From: Rhipidocladum racemiflorum
Taxonomy: Eukaryota > Streptophyta > Magnoliopsida > Poales > Poaceae
NCBI GenBank assembly: GCA_036346355.1
Contig: CM070583.1
Coordinates: forward strand, 4,650,001-4,714,000
Length of the DNA stretch: 64,000 bases
Direction: 5' to 3'
Under the pieces are notes generated by a model, which was not told the origin of the DNA, searched no databases, and saw only the letters and a list, made by a program, of their open reading frames with translations. This document shows, piece by piece, positions 13,041 to 24,519 of the stretch. The first letter of the stretch is position 1. Each line of letters opens with the position of its first letter. Both the position numbers and the translations under genes were made by a program.

Positions 13041-14600
13041 CTGCTCCTAGTCCTTTAGACATGTAATTGCCTCAACCATCTCAGGTCTGAGAGATGACCT
13101 CCTCGGCTCAATTACCCTCCTCACCAAACTGAAAGTGGCTTCCGATGAGATAATGGACACCAGAATCTTAAGTACATCCCGTGCAAAATGGGATAGCATA
13201 GGGTAAATACGTTCGTTATTCTTCCACCACAAGAGCAAGCTGAGTTAATTTTCCACGTCCATATCAAAGGTCGGTCTCTACGAAAGGTGTCTCGAGGTAG
13301 TGATTGAGCTTTACTCATGGATTCCATGTCGACCTGTATGGCGATTGGGAAGATGACCTAAACATCTTGCCTTTTAGCTTCTTCCATATGTTTGAAGCGG
13401 TCGAACTACCTCGTGCTTGTTGCATTGTTGAGGTAGGTCTTCTTGCTTCACTTCTGATGCCAAACTTATCATAATATTTATCGAAAACTCTGAAAAACTC
13501 GTTATAAACATAAGTATAGGCCTAAGAGAAATCAAGATCAAATGTTTCACCTATTTCGTGCAAGGCGCCCGGCAAGTCAGATAATTTTCTACAAGGATCC
13601 AAAATAGTAGCAAAGCAGTAAAGATGTGGAAAAGTTTGAAAATATTTAAAAAAAATTCCTCCATTGGTTCCATAATGGGATGTAAAATATAATTATCTCT
13701 ATTTTCTTTAAAAGCATTAGTAATGGTCCAAAGCCACTAGATGACTAAGGAAGAAGTTAGGTAGTACACACCAGATAAATTTTTAGTTGTATTGTAAAAA
13801 AATTCTAAAAAATTACGAAAATGACCGGCAATTTGCCAGTCCACTTCAGTAACCAACAGCTCACCATTATTGCAGTTGACGAAGATAGTGATAATATGCT
13901 CATAGCCCTTGCACCGCTCTAACATAATATACGTCGAGTTCCATCTAACCTTTCATATCAAGGTTGAATCTTCTTGGTTCATTATTGTTGGCCCTTCAGT
14001 ACTCTGAGAACTGTGCAAATCTCTGGTAGAGTACAAAACCTCCAACATAAGTCTCTAGATGCGGTAAGAGATACTGCATAGCCATCGTGTTAGCCGATGC
14101 ATTATCAGGAGTGATGAAAATAATTCTACTTTCTATTTTAAAATCGGTAATAACCTCAAGTACATGGTTAGCGATAACCTCTCTATTGTGTGACTCAGAG
14201 ATTGGCTTAAACCCTATGACCCTTTTGTTTAATACATAGTTGTCGTCTAAGTAATGCGCAACAACACTAATATAAGCTGCTCTTTGATTTGAGGAAATCC
14301 ATATATCTGATATTAAGGCAAAGAAAAAACTAGCAACTATGAAAGTCTGTTTTAATATTTCTAGTTTATTTGTAGATATTTTATAAATATTATGTGTAGT
14401 TATTCTTCTACTAATATATTGGTATTCCCATTCTAAGTGGAAGATCCTCTGTAACTATGTAACGTGCAATTTCGTCTCTAACTACATTAGTGTTGTAAAC
14501 CCATCTACTTACCGATCCGTCGGTGTTGAAGTTGAGCTGCGTTTGGATGCCCTCGCCCGGCCTTCATCCTACCGATATCTTCTTCAAGCTTCTCTCCGCG
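13040..14600 (-). pseudogene. hAT transposase pseudogene (RICESLEEPER-like)
   Basis: The minus strand encodes a typical hAT C-terminal dimerisation domain at 13238-13047: a WWKNNERIYPMLS-like start, ARDVLKILVSIISSEATFS, and a final PRRSSLRPEMVEAITCLKD. This domain lets hAT transposases form dimers. Further upstream, 13925-13737 encodes the preceding domain (LEFFYNTTKNLSGVYYLTSS), and 14520-14400 has remnants of the catalytic region. The reading frame is broken several times, and no N-terminal BED zinc finger could be recognised above 14600. Intact hAT transposases are about 650-750 residues. It lies within the non-autonomous LTR element and is presumably a nested autonomous hAT remnant. Confidence 0.8.
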
Positions 14601-15290
14601 TATCTCTTCAGATGACCAGCAGATAATTTAGCTTGACAGTGTTTATAAATAGCATACACTACCTCACATATATCCACAATTTCAACGGTTCTATCCATAT
14701 GTTGCCAACACCACGCCCGTCGAGTGCCGGATATGGATGCTCATCCTGGTTGCGTCGATGTCGCGGCATCCAAGGTCGGTGCCGATACCGACGCCAATCC
14801 CAGATACACCGATGCGGCGGCATCGAAGATCGGTGCATCTGGAATGTACGAGCCATCCTTGATGCTTTGCATACCATCCAGATGATGGTCATCCATACCA
14901 TAGTCTCCCATGTTATGAGAGAGTTGGTGCGGATCTATCTCTTGATCCTGATGATCGGGACATGGAGAGTGAGGGCGTCCTTTCCTACTCTTGCTCGTGT
15001 GAAACATTTTTGTTTCACGGAAAGCAAAAAAAGGGATTGCTAGCGATATGTTTTGAGCAAAAATAGAAAGAGCGAGCGGGATGTTCTGAGCAAAAATAGA
15101 GAGACCGTCGGATTTCGATCGGATGGCTAAGAGTTTGCCACGTGGACTCATAACATGGACCTTTGGATCGGATCCGTGTAGGCAGTCGAGATTGCGCCAC
15201 ATTGGTCGAGTCGTAGCTCCACTGGACTGTGCTGTCGCGCGATTTTCGCTTCTATTTCTGGCTCGTACTCGACTGCCTAGGCGCTAATAA
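14601..15290. other. Stretch upstream of the hAT pseudogene, no assignable gene
   Basis: Overlapping open frames exist on both strands, but none has a recognisable domain. The region may include the 5' leader and N-terminal part of the hAT gene. A TATTTATTAG-like sequence on the minus strand near 15285-15295 could be a promoter element. Confidence 0.3.
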
Positions 15291-15299
15291 ATAGCCTGC

Positions 15300-17650
15300 C
15301 GTGTTCACTGCAAGATGCTGAGCACATACCCCTAGGTCCCAATGCCTGAACCGCCGCCATCTATGTTAGATTGTTTGCTGGAGCTAGCACTGAACAGGTG
15401 CGGTTTCTCTGAATTTGGTCACCGTTGAGGAAGTTCCGCTGTGTTGGTGGCTAGGGTTGGAACTGTTGCAAAGAGGTGAATCGTGCGGGATATCTCACCT
15501 TGCCAGAGGGACACCAGAGCACCATGTGCTGTGTCTTCGTTCTCGTCTCCAGCCGCGCGACCTCACCGCGCAATCATAGGAATCTTGCAAAGCTCGACGA
15601 CCGCCCGATCAAATCCAAGGGTCAGGTATTGCCATGCGTCTCAAATCCGACCACCGCCTCTCCGATCTGTTTGATTTGATCTTGGCTATAGATTCTAGTT
15701 TGGATGGTCCAGATGTGAATGTGTGTCCCTGCTATAGGTGCTGCTGCACACAGTCATAGCCCTTGGATCGGCATCGTGTGGACACGATGTCGCCATGTGT
15801 CACAGATCCGTAATGTCCCTACCACTGTGGACTGAATTGATCACAGCCATTAGATTGTCAAATGAACAGTGTATATTGGGACACATAAGGGCCATGATGG
15901 CTCACCATGTAGTGCCCACTGTCGCAGGATCTGATTCGATTTGAGCCGTTAGTATTTAAACGTACGGTTGAGATTTAGCCGCGCATTCGGCCAATCGTTG
16001 TGTGCCACATAGCAGCATGAGTGCCGAGGCATCACCAGCCGCATGGTCACTGTGACATCATTGGTGACGTCGGTTGTCCCAGTGCTGACGTTGTCTAGTA
16101 GGGCCCACATGTCAGCATCTGTTGAATTCTATAGACCGAGTCCACGGTGGACCAGAGGGGGTTCATGAACTGAGTCCATGCGTTGAGCCACGCGTCGGTC
16201 TCTGATTGGGCCACGCGTCAGCTGACGTCATGATGACGTCATTATCTCAGAATTTCCAGTAGGAAAATAATTAGTTTAATTCGGTTTATTATTTTTAATA
16301 TATTTTTAAAATTCAAATTGCTTGTTCTTGTTCATACGAACTCTGATTGAAGTGATTCTAGAGCCTAAAAATTTGTAAAATTGGTCTCTATTTAATGGTG
16401 AATTTTATTTGATTTTTGGAATTTTATTACTCCTTGTTTTGGTATTTATTTATCCGTTTCATGTAGATGTTGAAGTGCCTGAAGGTTACGAGGGAGAGGT
16501 GCTAACTCAAGAGTAAAGTTTAGAGCAGAATCAAGAACATTTCCAAGGCAAGTTGTGCTTTGATCATGTTGATCCCATATTTTGGAATTATATTTTTTTA
16601 AATTATGCATGCTAATTTAATTAAAAGTGATTTCAATTAATTTGAGAATTAGTTCATCAACCTACTTGCTTATGTCACCTTTCACTATTATTTGTATGCC
16701 ATAATTTATTTATCACCGTAGGATTGTTGCTTATTAGTTGGTTGCTATTAATTTGCCAACATGGGTTGCTAGATCGTGACTAGTATGCTTAGACATGCAA
16801 CGTGTTATTGATATAATTTTGGAATACAAATTTAATATTGATTAATAGAATATGGAATGTGTTTTTAAATTAGTGTGATGTTACCACATGATGATGTTGA
16901 TATGTAGAAGCTTGTGTGGATCTACATGGATGTTGAGTTGTTGGCATGTGTTGCACAATAATCAACTGGGGTGGGAAATGATTTAGACTGGGCAAGTGGC
17001 AAGAGGTTTTGTGTCTGGTGGGCCTGTGTGGCAATGGGAGATGAGTGTTGTGAGGGTTGTGTGCCAAAATTGTTGAGAAAAGGAAGTCTTGCCTTGGTCA
17101 ATTAAGGACTTAATCTTGCAAGCCTTTGAACTGGGCCAAACATACAACCACCTGTCCGGAATGGGATAGACCTAGTCGAGTAAGTTACTAATATCTTGCA
17201 TATGGTACCTCAGGGTGACGGTTATATAGTGGTGTAACTGTATGGGGAAGCATACATGTGCCACGACTTGGTACCCATCCAACGGTATATGTCAGTCCTA
17301 TACCTCGGCTCTGTGTGAGGAAAGGAATAGTGAAGGCAACACTGGAGAGGTACATATGTTGGGATAGAAGTTTCCAGAAGGTTTTGTTATGGTCATTCGC
17401 CTGTGTGGTGAGTGATTGTATCTTGTGGGTAAAATGTATAACCTCTGCAGAGTGTCAAAACTATTCAAATAGATGTGTCCGTGGTATTGGACAATGCTCG
17501 GGAATTGAAGTCAAGGATTAGATTTTGATAAAAATGAATTTGGGATTGGAGGGGTTTGTCATTGAAAATGTGAATTTGGTTTAAGGAGGAGTAATGGTGT
17601 ACTTGTGAAATAACTGTGAACTTATCATTGTTATTACTTGTTTTACTGCT
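15300..17650. mobile_element. Inverted gypsy-LTR fragment
   Basis: In reverse complement this stretch follows the order of the LTRs at 29030-31300 and 42853-46290: a GATCAACATGATCAAAGC block near 16558 corresponds to GATCAATATGATCAAAGG at 44281. The GGGCCCACATGTCAG motif near 16100 matches LTR 3' regions elsewhere in the window. Both ends are undefined and no coding domain is present. Confidence 0.5.
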
Positions 17651-17699
17651 TTACAATCTACTCTGTTTATTGCAAAAACAACCACTTAGCCATTCATTT

Positions 17700-18480
17700 G
17701 GAATAAGCCATGCAGACTCCCTATACTCAGCCTCCCTGTGACCCCGCCCGCCTCCCTCTCCTCCCTCCGGCCTCCCCGTGCCTACCCACCCCTCCCTCTC
17801 CCCCCCTTGCTTTGGCCTCCACCACCCCCTCTCTCCCTCCCTGCGCAGTGCCCCTCTGTCTCCCTCGGCGAAAACCTCCACGGCGACACAGGCGTGCACA
17901 GCGAGTCGACGACATAGGCAAGGTGGCTTCTCCATGGTGACACGGGAGAGGCGACCGCTCCATCCACAGCGACACAACGAGGCGGCCCCTCCATCCATGG
18001 CTACACGGGCGAGGCGGCCCCGACACGGCGAGGCTCCTTCCCTCCATGGTGACACGGGTGAGGCGACTCCTTCCCTCCACAACGACATGGGCGAGGCGGC
18101 CCCTCCATCCATGGCGGCTGGGCGCGACGACAATGATGGCCCCATGCACGAGCGGAGGCCATGCCGTGTGCGAGGCAGATTGGCTGACCGTGCCCCAACC
18201 CCTCCTCCATTGTCGTGGGCCGCGGTAGGGCACGCGGTAGTGCGCCGTGCCCTACCGCGGCCCGCGGCCATCCGGCGTGCCGCCCGTGCCCAGCCCAAAT
18301 GATCATGCCAGGCCGTGCTGCTCACTGTGCTAAGTTTCTCGACTCGACACGGCTCGGTGAATAGTGTTAGGCTGACACGGCACAACCCAATCGGTTTCGT
18401 ACTGGGTTTTGGGCAGGGTTGGGCCTCCGTGCCTCGGGTCAGCCCACACGGGCACAGCCCATGTGCCCAGCTCTACCTGG
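17700..18480. repeat. GC-rich degenerate minisatellite in the LTR element's interior
   Basis: Units built on GACACGGGCGAGGCGGCCCC and CCCTCCATGGTGACACGGG recur with variation from about 17930 to 18120, preceded by a CCTCCCTC-rich tract. The long open frames on both strands follow from this composition and carry no domain. 18300-18480 adds GTGCCCAGCCC- and GACACGGC-type motifs. Confidence 0.6.
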
Positions 18481-18551
18481 AGCACGCACTTGGACTCGGA
18501 TTGGCCACCCCTAGGAGTCTCCTCCTCCTGGGGGCAGTGGTTTGGATCTTG

Positions 18552-18573
18552 AACCCTAAACTCTGATACCAAT
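18552..18573 (-). promoter_or_regulatory. Primer-binding site (tRNA-iMet type)
   Basis: On the minus strand, directly after the 5' LTR, the sequence reads ATTGGTATCAGAG, matching the TGGTATCAGAGC primer site used by most plant copia elements. Confidence 0.75.
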
Positions 18574-18783
18574 TGTTGGAACAGCACTCCAAAAAACTTT
18601 GGGGCAATTTTCTCTTGTATTACTTCTTGCTTACAAAACTCAATAATACTTCTGAATATATATATATTCAATCTACAGCCCTAAGAAACAGAATAGGATT
18701 GTACTTCCTTATCCTAGTTGGACTCCTCATCCTAATCAACTGCAACTAAAACTCCTAAACTGATTACAAGATTATCTTTTACA
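18574..18783 (-). repeat. 5' LTR of the non-autonomous element
   Basis: The segment begins TGTTGGAACAGCACTCC and ends TATCTTTTACA, giving TG...CA ends. It is the partner of 10415-10630 and adjoins the primer-binding site. Confidence 0.8.
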
Positions 18784-19133
18784 GCAGTTGGGTCTTCTCC
18801 CTACGCATGAACGCCATCATATGCTCAACCAATAAACTAGCCCAAAGTAAATCATCCACAAAAAGGAATTTCCTCCATTTAAGACCAGAATATACAACTG
18901 CTACATTACTAATCGACAAATCGTGCAATGCCATCTTAAATTTTACCGGCTCATTAGTTTACAGTAATCTCAGGCTCAGCGCATGGCAGTCAACTTCATT
19001 AAATTACAAAGTAAAGGAGTGTTCATGCTCTGTACTCTGCCGTGAAAAAGAAAACTGCACAGACGTCTAAACAGCATGGTTATGAATGCTTACGAGCGAA
19101 TCACCTGTTCAGTTGTTGTATGATCTGTATACT
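18784..19133. other. Non-genic stretch
   Basis: I see no gene, repeat or conserved domain here. Confidence 0.5.
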
Positions 19134-19142
19134 TCTCTTTTA

Positions 19143-19443
19143 GGAATTTTTTTAGAATAATATATTTTTAAAATAATTTTACAAAAATAATACACCGAAA
19201 AGAAAAATTACAAAAATAGATCTCTCTCGCCATTTCAATTGGCTAGACTCTGTCGCCAATTGAAATGGCGACAGAGGCCTCAACCCTGTCGACTAAATGA
19301 ATCTTCGACAAAATAATCTGTCAGATATGGGCATGTCGCCAATTCAAATGGCGATAGAGATGTATTTTTGTAAAAAAAAAAAAAAAAATCGGTGTATTAT
19401 TTTTGTAAAATTATTTAAAAACTATATTATTTTTAAAAAATTC
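19143..19443. mobile_element. MULE-type MITE with 9-bp duplication
   Basis: A 301-bp element whose ends are inverted repeats of about 55 bp (left: GGAATTTTTTTAGAATAATA; right end, reverse strand: GAATTTTTTAAAAATAATAT; both run on to ACAAAAATAATACACCGA). It is flanked by the identical nonamer TCTCTTTTA at 19134-19142 and 19444-19452, the duplication size of Mutator-like elements. The interior contains CGCCATTTCAATTGGC and its inverse around the centre. Confidence 0.88.
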
Positions 19444-19452
19444 TCTCTTTTA

Positions 19453-20190
19453 GTAAAGCAAACACCCAGAAACATAAAAATTAACATGCTCTCTTTACGT
19501 GCAGTCACTACTAAACTTTGAGAGGGCTCCCATCATGATTATTGCATGCCAAGTCGATCAGGCAATGGATGGAAGAAGTTGTTGGTGAAAAACTGAACAA
19601 GTATCACTATACTTTTTTCATGTCATGCAAAGGTAACTAGCTGATTTGGTTGTACTATAGTTTTGATGTGTCTGGTTTTAGTCCTCAGATGTATCATTGC
19701 CTGCACATGCTTATGCAAATTAACGAACAGGAAACAAAACAGTTGATCTACAAGAGATCCCAAATTAGCCTTTACAAATCTGTAGGAGCTCAGGCTGGAT
19801 GTTATCACTTTCACCTGGCACGTTCTCACAGCTCGGAAGGACCTATTGAACTATGGGAGCTTAGTTGTGATACGTGTTGCCTATCAGTATTTTCGTGGTC
19901 GAGAGCAAGGTTATTTTTATAATTGCGTTTAGAAGAGGATTAGAATTGAAAAAAATTGTCAGGCGCTACAAAAGTGACGGCTAGTGCAGGCAAGCAATCA
20001 AGAAAAAAGAGATAGGGAGAGAGAGAAAGAAAGAAAGGGAAAGGACAGGGGGAAAGAATCTAGTGGTGGAAATAAATACAAATGATAATTTGACATGAGT
20101 CACACAAATTATTGTTAAATACATCGAGCAAGAAAGAATTGCAATGGCTGCATTCATGTTCTCGATGTTTCTAATACATATACATTACAT
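19453..20190. other. Non-genic stretch with one unassigned short open frame
   Basis: A 90-codon frame on the plus strand (19650-19922) has no recognisable domain or gene context, and I do not call it a gene. Nothing else stands out. Confidence 0.4.
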
Positions 20191-20329
20191 ACTTCTATAA
20201 ACAAAGTCTGGAGGTTTTGGGTGCTCTCAGCGTGTCCATGTCGACACCCTCACGCCAGCCGTTCAATCGCGCCTTCGAACGGCCGAGATCAACTCTCCCT
20301 TGTGATTGGCTTAAAAGGAAGTTCTCCTC

Positions 20330-20420
20330 TCCTCTCTCGTCACAAGCGCCGCGTGACGCAACGGTGAGAGCGCCCCCTCACGCATCAGTGACGCGGGTTC
20401 GAGCCCGCACTTCGCTCGCG
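20330..20420 (+). repeat. tRNA-like head, probable SINE
   Basis: A box-A-like TGACGCAACGGTGAGAGCG near 20353 is followed about 40 bases later by a perfect B-box core GGGTTCGAGCCC at 20397-20408, the spacing of an internal RNA polymerase III promoter. No matching acceptor stem closes the cloverleaf, so this is a tRNA-derived SINE head or tRNA relic, not a working tRNA gene. The SINE tail is not delimited. Confidence 0.45.
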
Positions 20421-20480
20421 TGCGCGGTTTTTCTCCGCGTGACTCGTGGCACGGCCGCACGGCCCGGCGCGGGGGTGCGC

Positions 20481-22185
20481 GTGAGATCCAGTTTTTTGCA
20501 AAAAAAACCCTACGAATATGTGAAATTGCACAAAGGTTCTTTGTTTATGCGGGAAGGTTCTTTTTTTCGCAAAGGTCCTCAGAATTTTGCTTTTTTCGTA
20601 AATTCTTCAAAAAAATTACATATCAGCCCAAAATTTCCAATTTTTCCCTGATTTTCCCAAAAAAGACCCTTACAAGTACGCAAAATTGCATAAAGGTCCT
20701 TTGTTTTCCTTTGAATTTTTTTTGTCATAATCGAAATCCTTTTCGGTTCCGATTTTAGCCAATTTTTTTACTTTTACCTTCCGATTTTCCCAGATTGCAT
20801 AATTGGGATCCTTTTCGGTTCCGATTTTTGCCAATTTTTTACTTTTACCTTCTGATTTTCCCAGAAAATATAGATGGCCCATTTTTACTTGCGCGGCAAC
20901 ACCCCACCCACTTTCCTACTATACATAAAGCGCATGAAATTGGAGGCCATGCAGCTCCGCCACATCATCACCATCACGTTGAGGTCCTCCAAAAATATGA
21001 AATTACATATAGATCCTTTCATTGGTTTTTTTTTCAAAAAACATCACGTGGTTCGATATATTCGCAGATGGGTCATCCACCATTATTTTGAAATCGTGGA
21101 TAGGTCCTTCCACTATTTTGTCCCCAATCAACGAACCCCACATATGCGCAAATTCATCAATAGTTCAAAGCTAACTAATTTTTACAAAAAAAAAACCACC
21201 GAGAAAATCGTAATTACGTTTTCCCAAACAAAAATCCAGCCCAATTTTTTTCGCATGGCACGTCAACCGAAATTACGAATTAAACCTTTTTTTCCCAATC
21301 AATGAACCCATGATTACGCAAATTTGTCGATGGTTCATAGCCAGCCAATTTTTACAAAAAAAAAACACCACAAAAAAACTAAAATTACATTTTACCAAAC
21401 AAAAATTCAGCACAATTTTTCCTGCGTGGCGTAGCAACTGAAATTACAAATAAATCCTTCAACCGTTTCCCCCACAAAAAGAACCGTGGTTATTCAAAAT
21501 TAGATGATTTTTAAAAAGAAACGCGAATAAGTCCTTCGCTAGATTTTTTGAATAAAGAACCTCGTGGTTACTCAAATTAGCCGACGACTCATATCGAACT
21601 AATTTTTACAAATAACACCACTAAGAAAACCGAAATTACGTTTTTCCAAACAAAATTCCGTCCATTTTTTCGGCACGACAACCAAAATTAAGAATAAATC
21701 CTTCCACCATTTTTTGCCCTAAAAAGAACTGTGGTTATGCAAATTTGCCAATTTTTTTTAAAAAATGCTAACAAGTCCTCGACCGGATTTTATGAACAAA
21801 GAAAATCAAATGGTTTTTTAAAAAAACACAAACAAGTCTTTTGCTAGATTTTTTGAACAAAGAACCGTGGTTACGCAAATTCATCGACGATTTATAGCTA
21901 GCCAATTTTTACAAATAAAGCCACCAACAAAAATTCAGCCCAATTTTTTTTGCGTGGTGTGGCAACCAAAATTATGAATAAATTCTTCCACCATTTTTCC
22001 CTTAAAAAGAACAGTGGTTACGCAAAATTAGCCATTTTTTTAAACAAGCGAACAAGTCCTCCACCGGCTTTTTTGAACAAAGAATCCCGTGGTTACGTAA
22101 ATTCGCCAATAACTCAGTCAATCAATTTTTACAAATAGCACCACCGAGAAAACCAAAATTAGGTTTTTCAAAAAAAAAAAATCCC
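20481..22185. repeat. Diverged tandem-like repeat array of unknown family
   Basis: The array cycles through a fixed order of phrases: a GAACC-GTGGTTACGCAAATT block (near 21134, 21304, 21481, 21557, 21726, 21861, 22009 and 22081), a CCAATTTTTACAAAT block, an ACCACCGAGAAAACCAAAATTACG block and an AATCCTTCCACCATTTTT block. Periods are irregular, about 75-180 bases. The first part (20481-20870) repeats TTTTCGGTTCCGATTTT and AAATTGCA-AAAGGTCCT phrases. No coding region fits. Confidence 0.7.
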
Positions 22186-23280
22186 GCACGGCAGCGGCTG
22201 CTGCGGCAGTAGCAGCAACAGGGGCTCCTTTACTCAGTAGTCAGCAGTACTCCCATGATCCCATCAGTGCATGACTTTATTGTACGATCGGTAATTTGAT
22301 CTGCTTTGCATGGTAGCTAGCTTTCTGGTGCAGGTAAAGGTGCTGGGGCCTGCAATGGTGCAGCATATAGCCAAAGTCATGGGCTTTGATGTTAATGTGA
22401 CATCACTGACCTAAGGCAAATCTTGTTTCAAGATCTCTCTTATTTCTCAACTGATTCTCAACAGCACTACGCTTTCTAGCCAGTGATATAGTACATGGCT
22501 AGTTACATAAATCGAAACATGCATTTCTGTTCCAAAATGGCTTTTAATTTGGAGGTAGTTAGGTGGCTACACTTTTATTTTATAGTCTATAATAACACTG
22601 ATCTTGTAGCTGAACTGTTGAAGAAATAAACAATGAAATGAACAAGGGAACAAAGAGAGGGGAAAAAAAAAGAAAGGTGGCCGGTGGTGCGACAGATTAG
22701 ATTGCACACAAGAATGGATGGATTGTGTATGAAGAGATGAAGTCTTTTTAAAACTGCTGAAGAAATAAGTAAATAATGGAAAAGGGAAAAGATGAATCAG
22801 GTTGTCCATGTACTTGCATTGTATATTTTTTTCGAAATTAATTTTGGGTTAGAGCGCACTAAACAGCCGGACATCGCAATCATCTCCATTTCGAGTTCAT
22901 ACATATATATTCGCATCGTCTTTAATTAGTTTGCTGTCCATCACCACTCTCATCTCTGAAATACCATCCAAACATACTTGAAATACTCCTTTATCACTTT
23001 GGATACACTTATATACTAATTATAAGATATTCTAATGAGATCTACATGAAAAAATTGCAAGAGAGTACATAGGTTTTAGCTTATTTTGCAAATACCTTCA
23101 TATACGCACATAAAAATGAGTATCTCTAAAAACCGTACATACCACCTCCAAAAAAATGTAAATACCACCTATATAGTCTTATATACTTGTATACTACATG
23201 TACATACCCTCCGTTGCGCGAGATACTCCCTACGTTGTGAGATACGACATAGGGAGTAATTACTCCCGGGAGTAGAAAAG
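22186..23280. other. Non-genic stretch
   Basis: I see no supportable gene. A CAG/GCAGCGGC-rich patch at 22190-22230 and ATACTCC-type repeats from 22970 to 23270 are the only visible structure. Confidence 0.45.
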
Positions 23281-23284
23281 AGGC

Positions 23285-23287
<3 letters not shown>

Positions 23288-23361
<74 letters not shown>

Positions 23362-23372
23362 ATATATATATG
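23288..23372. repeat. (TA)n microsatellite
   Basis: About 80 bases of almost pure TA dinucleotides with one TC interruption near 23360. A second (CATA)n/(TA)n tract lies at 23748-23812. Confidence 0.95.
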
Positions 23373-23747
23373 CTTCGATACTACCAAGAGTATGTACTCC
23401 GTACTCCCTGTACATTAACTCGTGTTACATACTCTCATCTCCAGTATACCACTTAAACGAATATGTTATACTCCTTGATCACTTTCAGTATACTCCAATA
23501 ATAATTCTAATTACTAAAATGCGACATTGTTGAAAAAAAAACATCATAACCCTTTATTTTTTGCTATATACCCTTTTCCGTATGTAAAAAAAAGTATATA
23601 AACAAAAATTTCTCGTAGAACTCACTTTGAAGTATCTTATAATCAATATTCGAGTATACTTAAAAGAATGAAGAGATATAACAACATCATTTAAATATAT
23701 ATTGAGAGTGAGAGTACATACTCCCAGAGGGTATGGAATATATACAC

Positions 23748-23748
23748 A

Positions 23749-23812
<64 letters not shown>
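23748..23812. repeat. (CATA)n and (TA)n microsatellite
   Basis: Seven or so CATA units run into a TA run. ATACTCC phrases flank it as at 23200-23290, suggesting both tracts lie in one older repeat. Confidence 0.9.
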
Positions 23813-23813
<1 letters not shown>

Positions 23814-23981
23814 ATTAGCCTAGTAATGAAGTTCTGTTAATTTAAGACTTTCTTTGGCCATCTCAAGCGATATAAAGTTCACTTGCGAGTTTCCGTTATG
23901 TACCGTAGATAAGAATTGTTGGGTTCGTTCTAGACAAGACTCGTGATAAGAGGGATGGGTAGTGCACAAAGTATGCAGTAA

Positions 23982-24209
23982 GGCGGTGTTTGGTAGAGCT
24001 TTAGCTCTATCATATTCGTAAATTTGTTGAAGTTGGTATTCCTAACTCCATTAAATCTGTGGAGTTGGGGCTATGGCTATATTACAAGTGTTTAGTAGGT
24101 CATCTTGTTTACATTTTAGAATAAAATACAAACTTAATTCACTTTATTTTAGCTTACAAGTTTCAGCTTTGAGGTGGAATTGGAATCTGGAGCTCTGCCA
24201 AACAGGGCC
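23982..24209. mobile_element. Tourist-type MITE
   Basis: A 228-bp element starting GGCGGTGTTTGGTAGAGCT; the right end in reverse reads GGCCCTGTTTGGCAGAGCTC. TAA flanks it at 23979-23981 and 24210-24212. It has no coding capacity. It belongs to the same superfamily as 9331-9605 but a different family. Confidence 0.88.
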
Positions 24210-24212
24210 TAA

Positions 24213-24519
24213 TTATAGATAACTAGCGGAGTTACTGGGGCAATTACGCGACTAGTTACTACGTTATAATTATCTCTGTTGTACAATTTATTGTCTATAA
24301 TTGAAATATAATTGTATTTGTTATACAACTCTAATATTTATATATGGCCAAAATACGTGGTGTAGATCATTCTTTTTTCTCTCAATTAATGTGAGAATTT
24401 TTAGAATTATTTCTTTTTATGATTACTGAGGGATTTTCCTACCCTTAAAATGAAGGATATGCCTTGTATCTCACCAGTTGTTTTTATTTATACAGATATT
24501 GTCGAGACCATCTCTTCAG
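24213..24519. other. Non-genic stretch
   Basis: AT-rich DNA without recognisable gene or repeat structure. Confidence 0.5.

Larger units (their letters stand above)
10415..18783 (-). mobile_element. Non-autonomous LTR retrotransposon (copia-like ends) with nested insertions
   Basis: Two similar direct repeats of about 210 bp (10415-10630 and 18574-18783) bound the unit; both carry TACAGCCCTAAGAAACA and TTGGACTCCTCATCCTAATC. Next to the right repeat, read on the minus strand, is ATTGGTATCAGAG, matching a plant tRNA-iMet primer-binding site, which makes the right repeat the 5' LTR. Next to the left repeat, on the minus strand, is a purine-rich AAGAGAGCAAA tract. The flanking pentamers GTAGT (10410-10414) and GCAGT (18784-18788) match at 4/5 positions. 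No gag or pol domain belonging to the element is found. The interior holds hAT elements, a hAT transposase pseudogene and an LTR fragment. Confidence 0.7.

Noticed and set aside
17651..18385. Long open frames on both strands (up to 244 codons) in GC-rich DNA
   Set aside because: They arise from degenerate GC-rich repeats, overlap each other on both strands and have no domain.
20344..20415. Functional tRNA gene
   Set aside because: A and B boxes are present but no acceptor stem pairs and no sound anticodon arm is formed.
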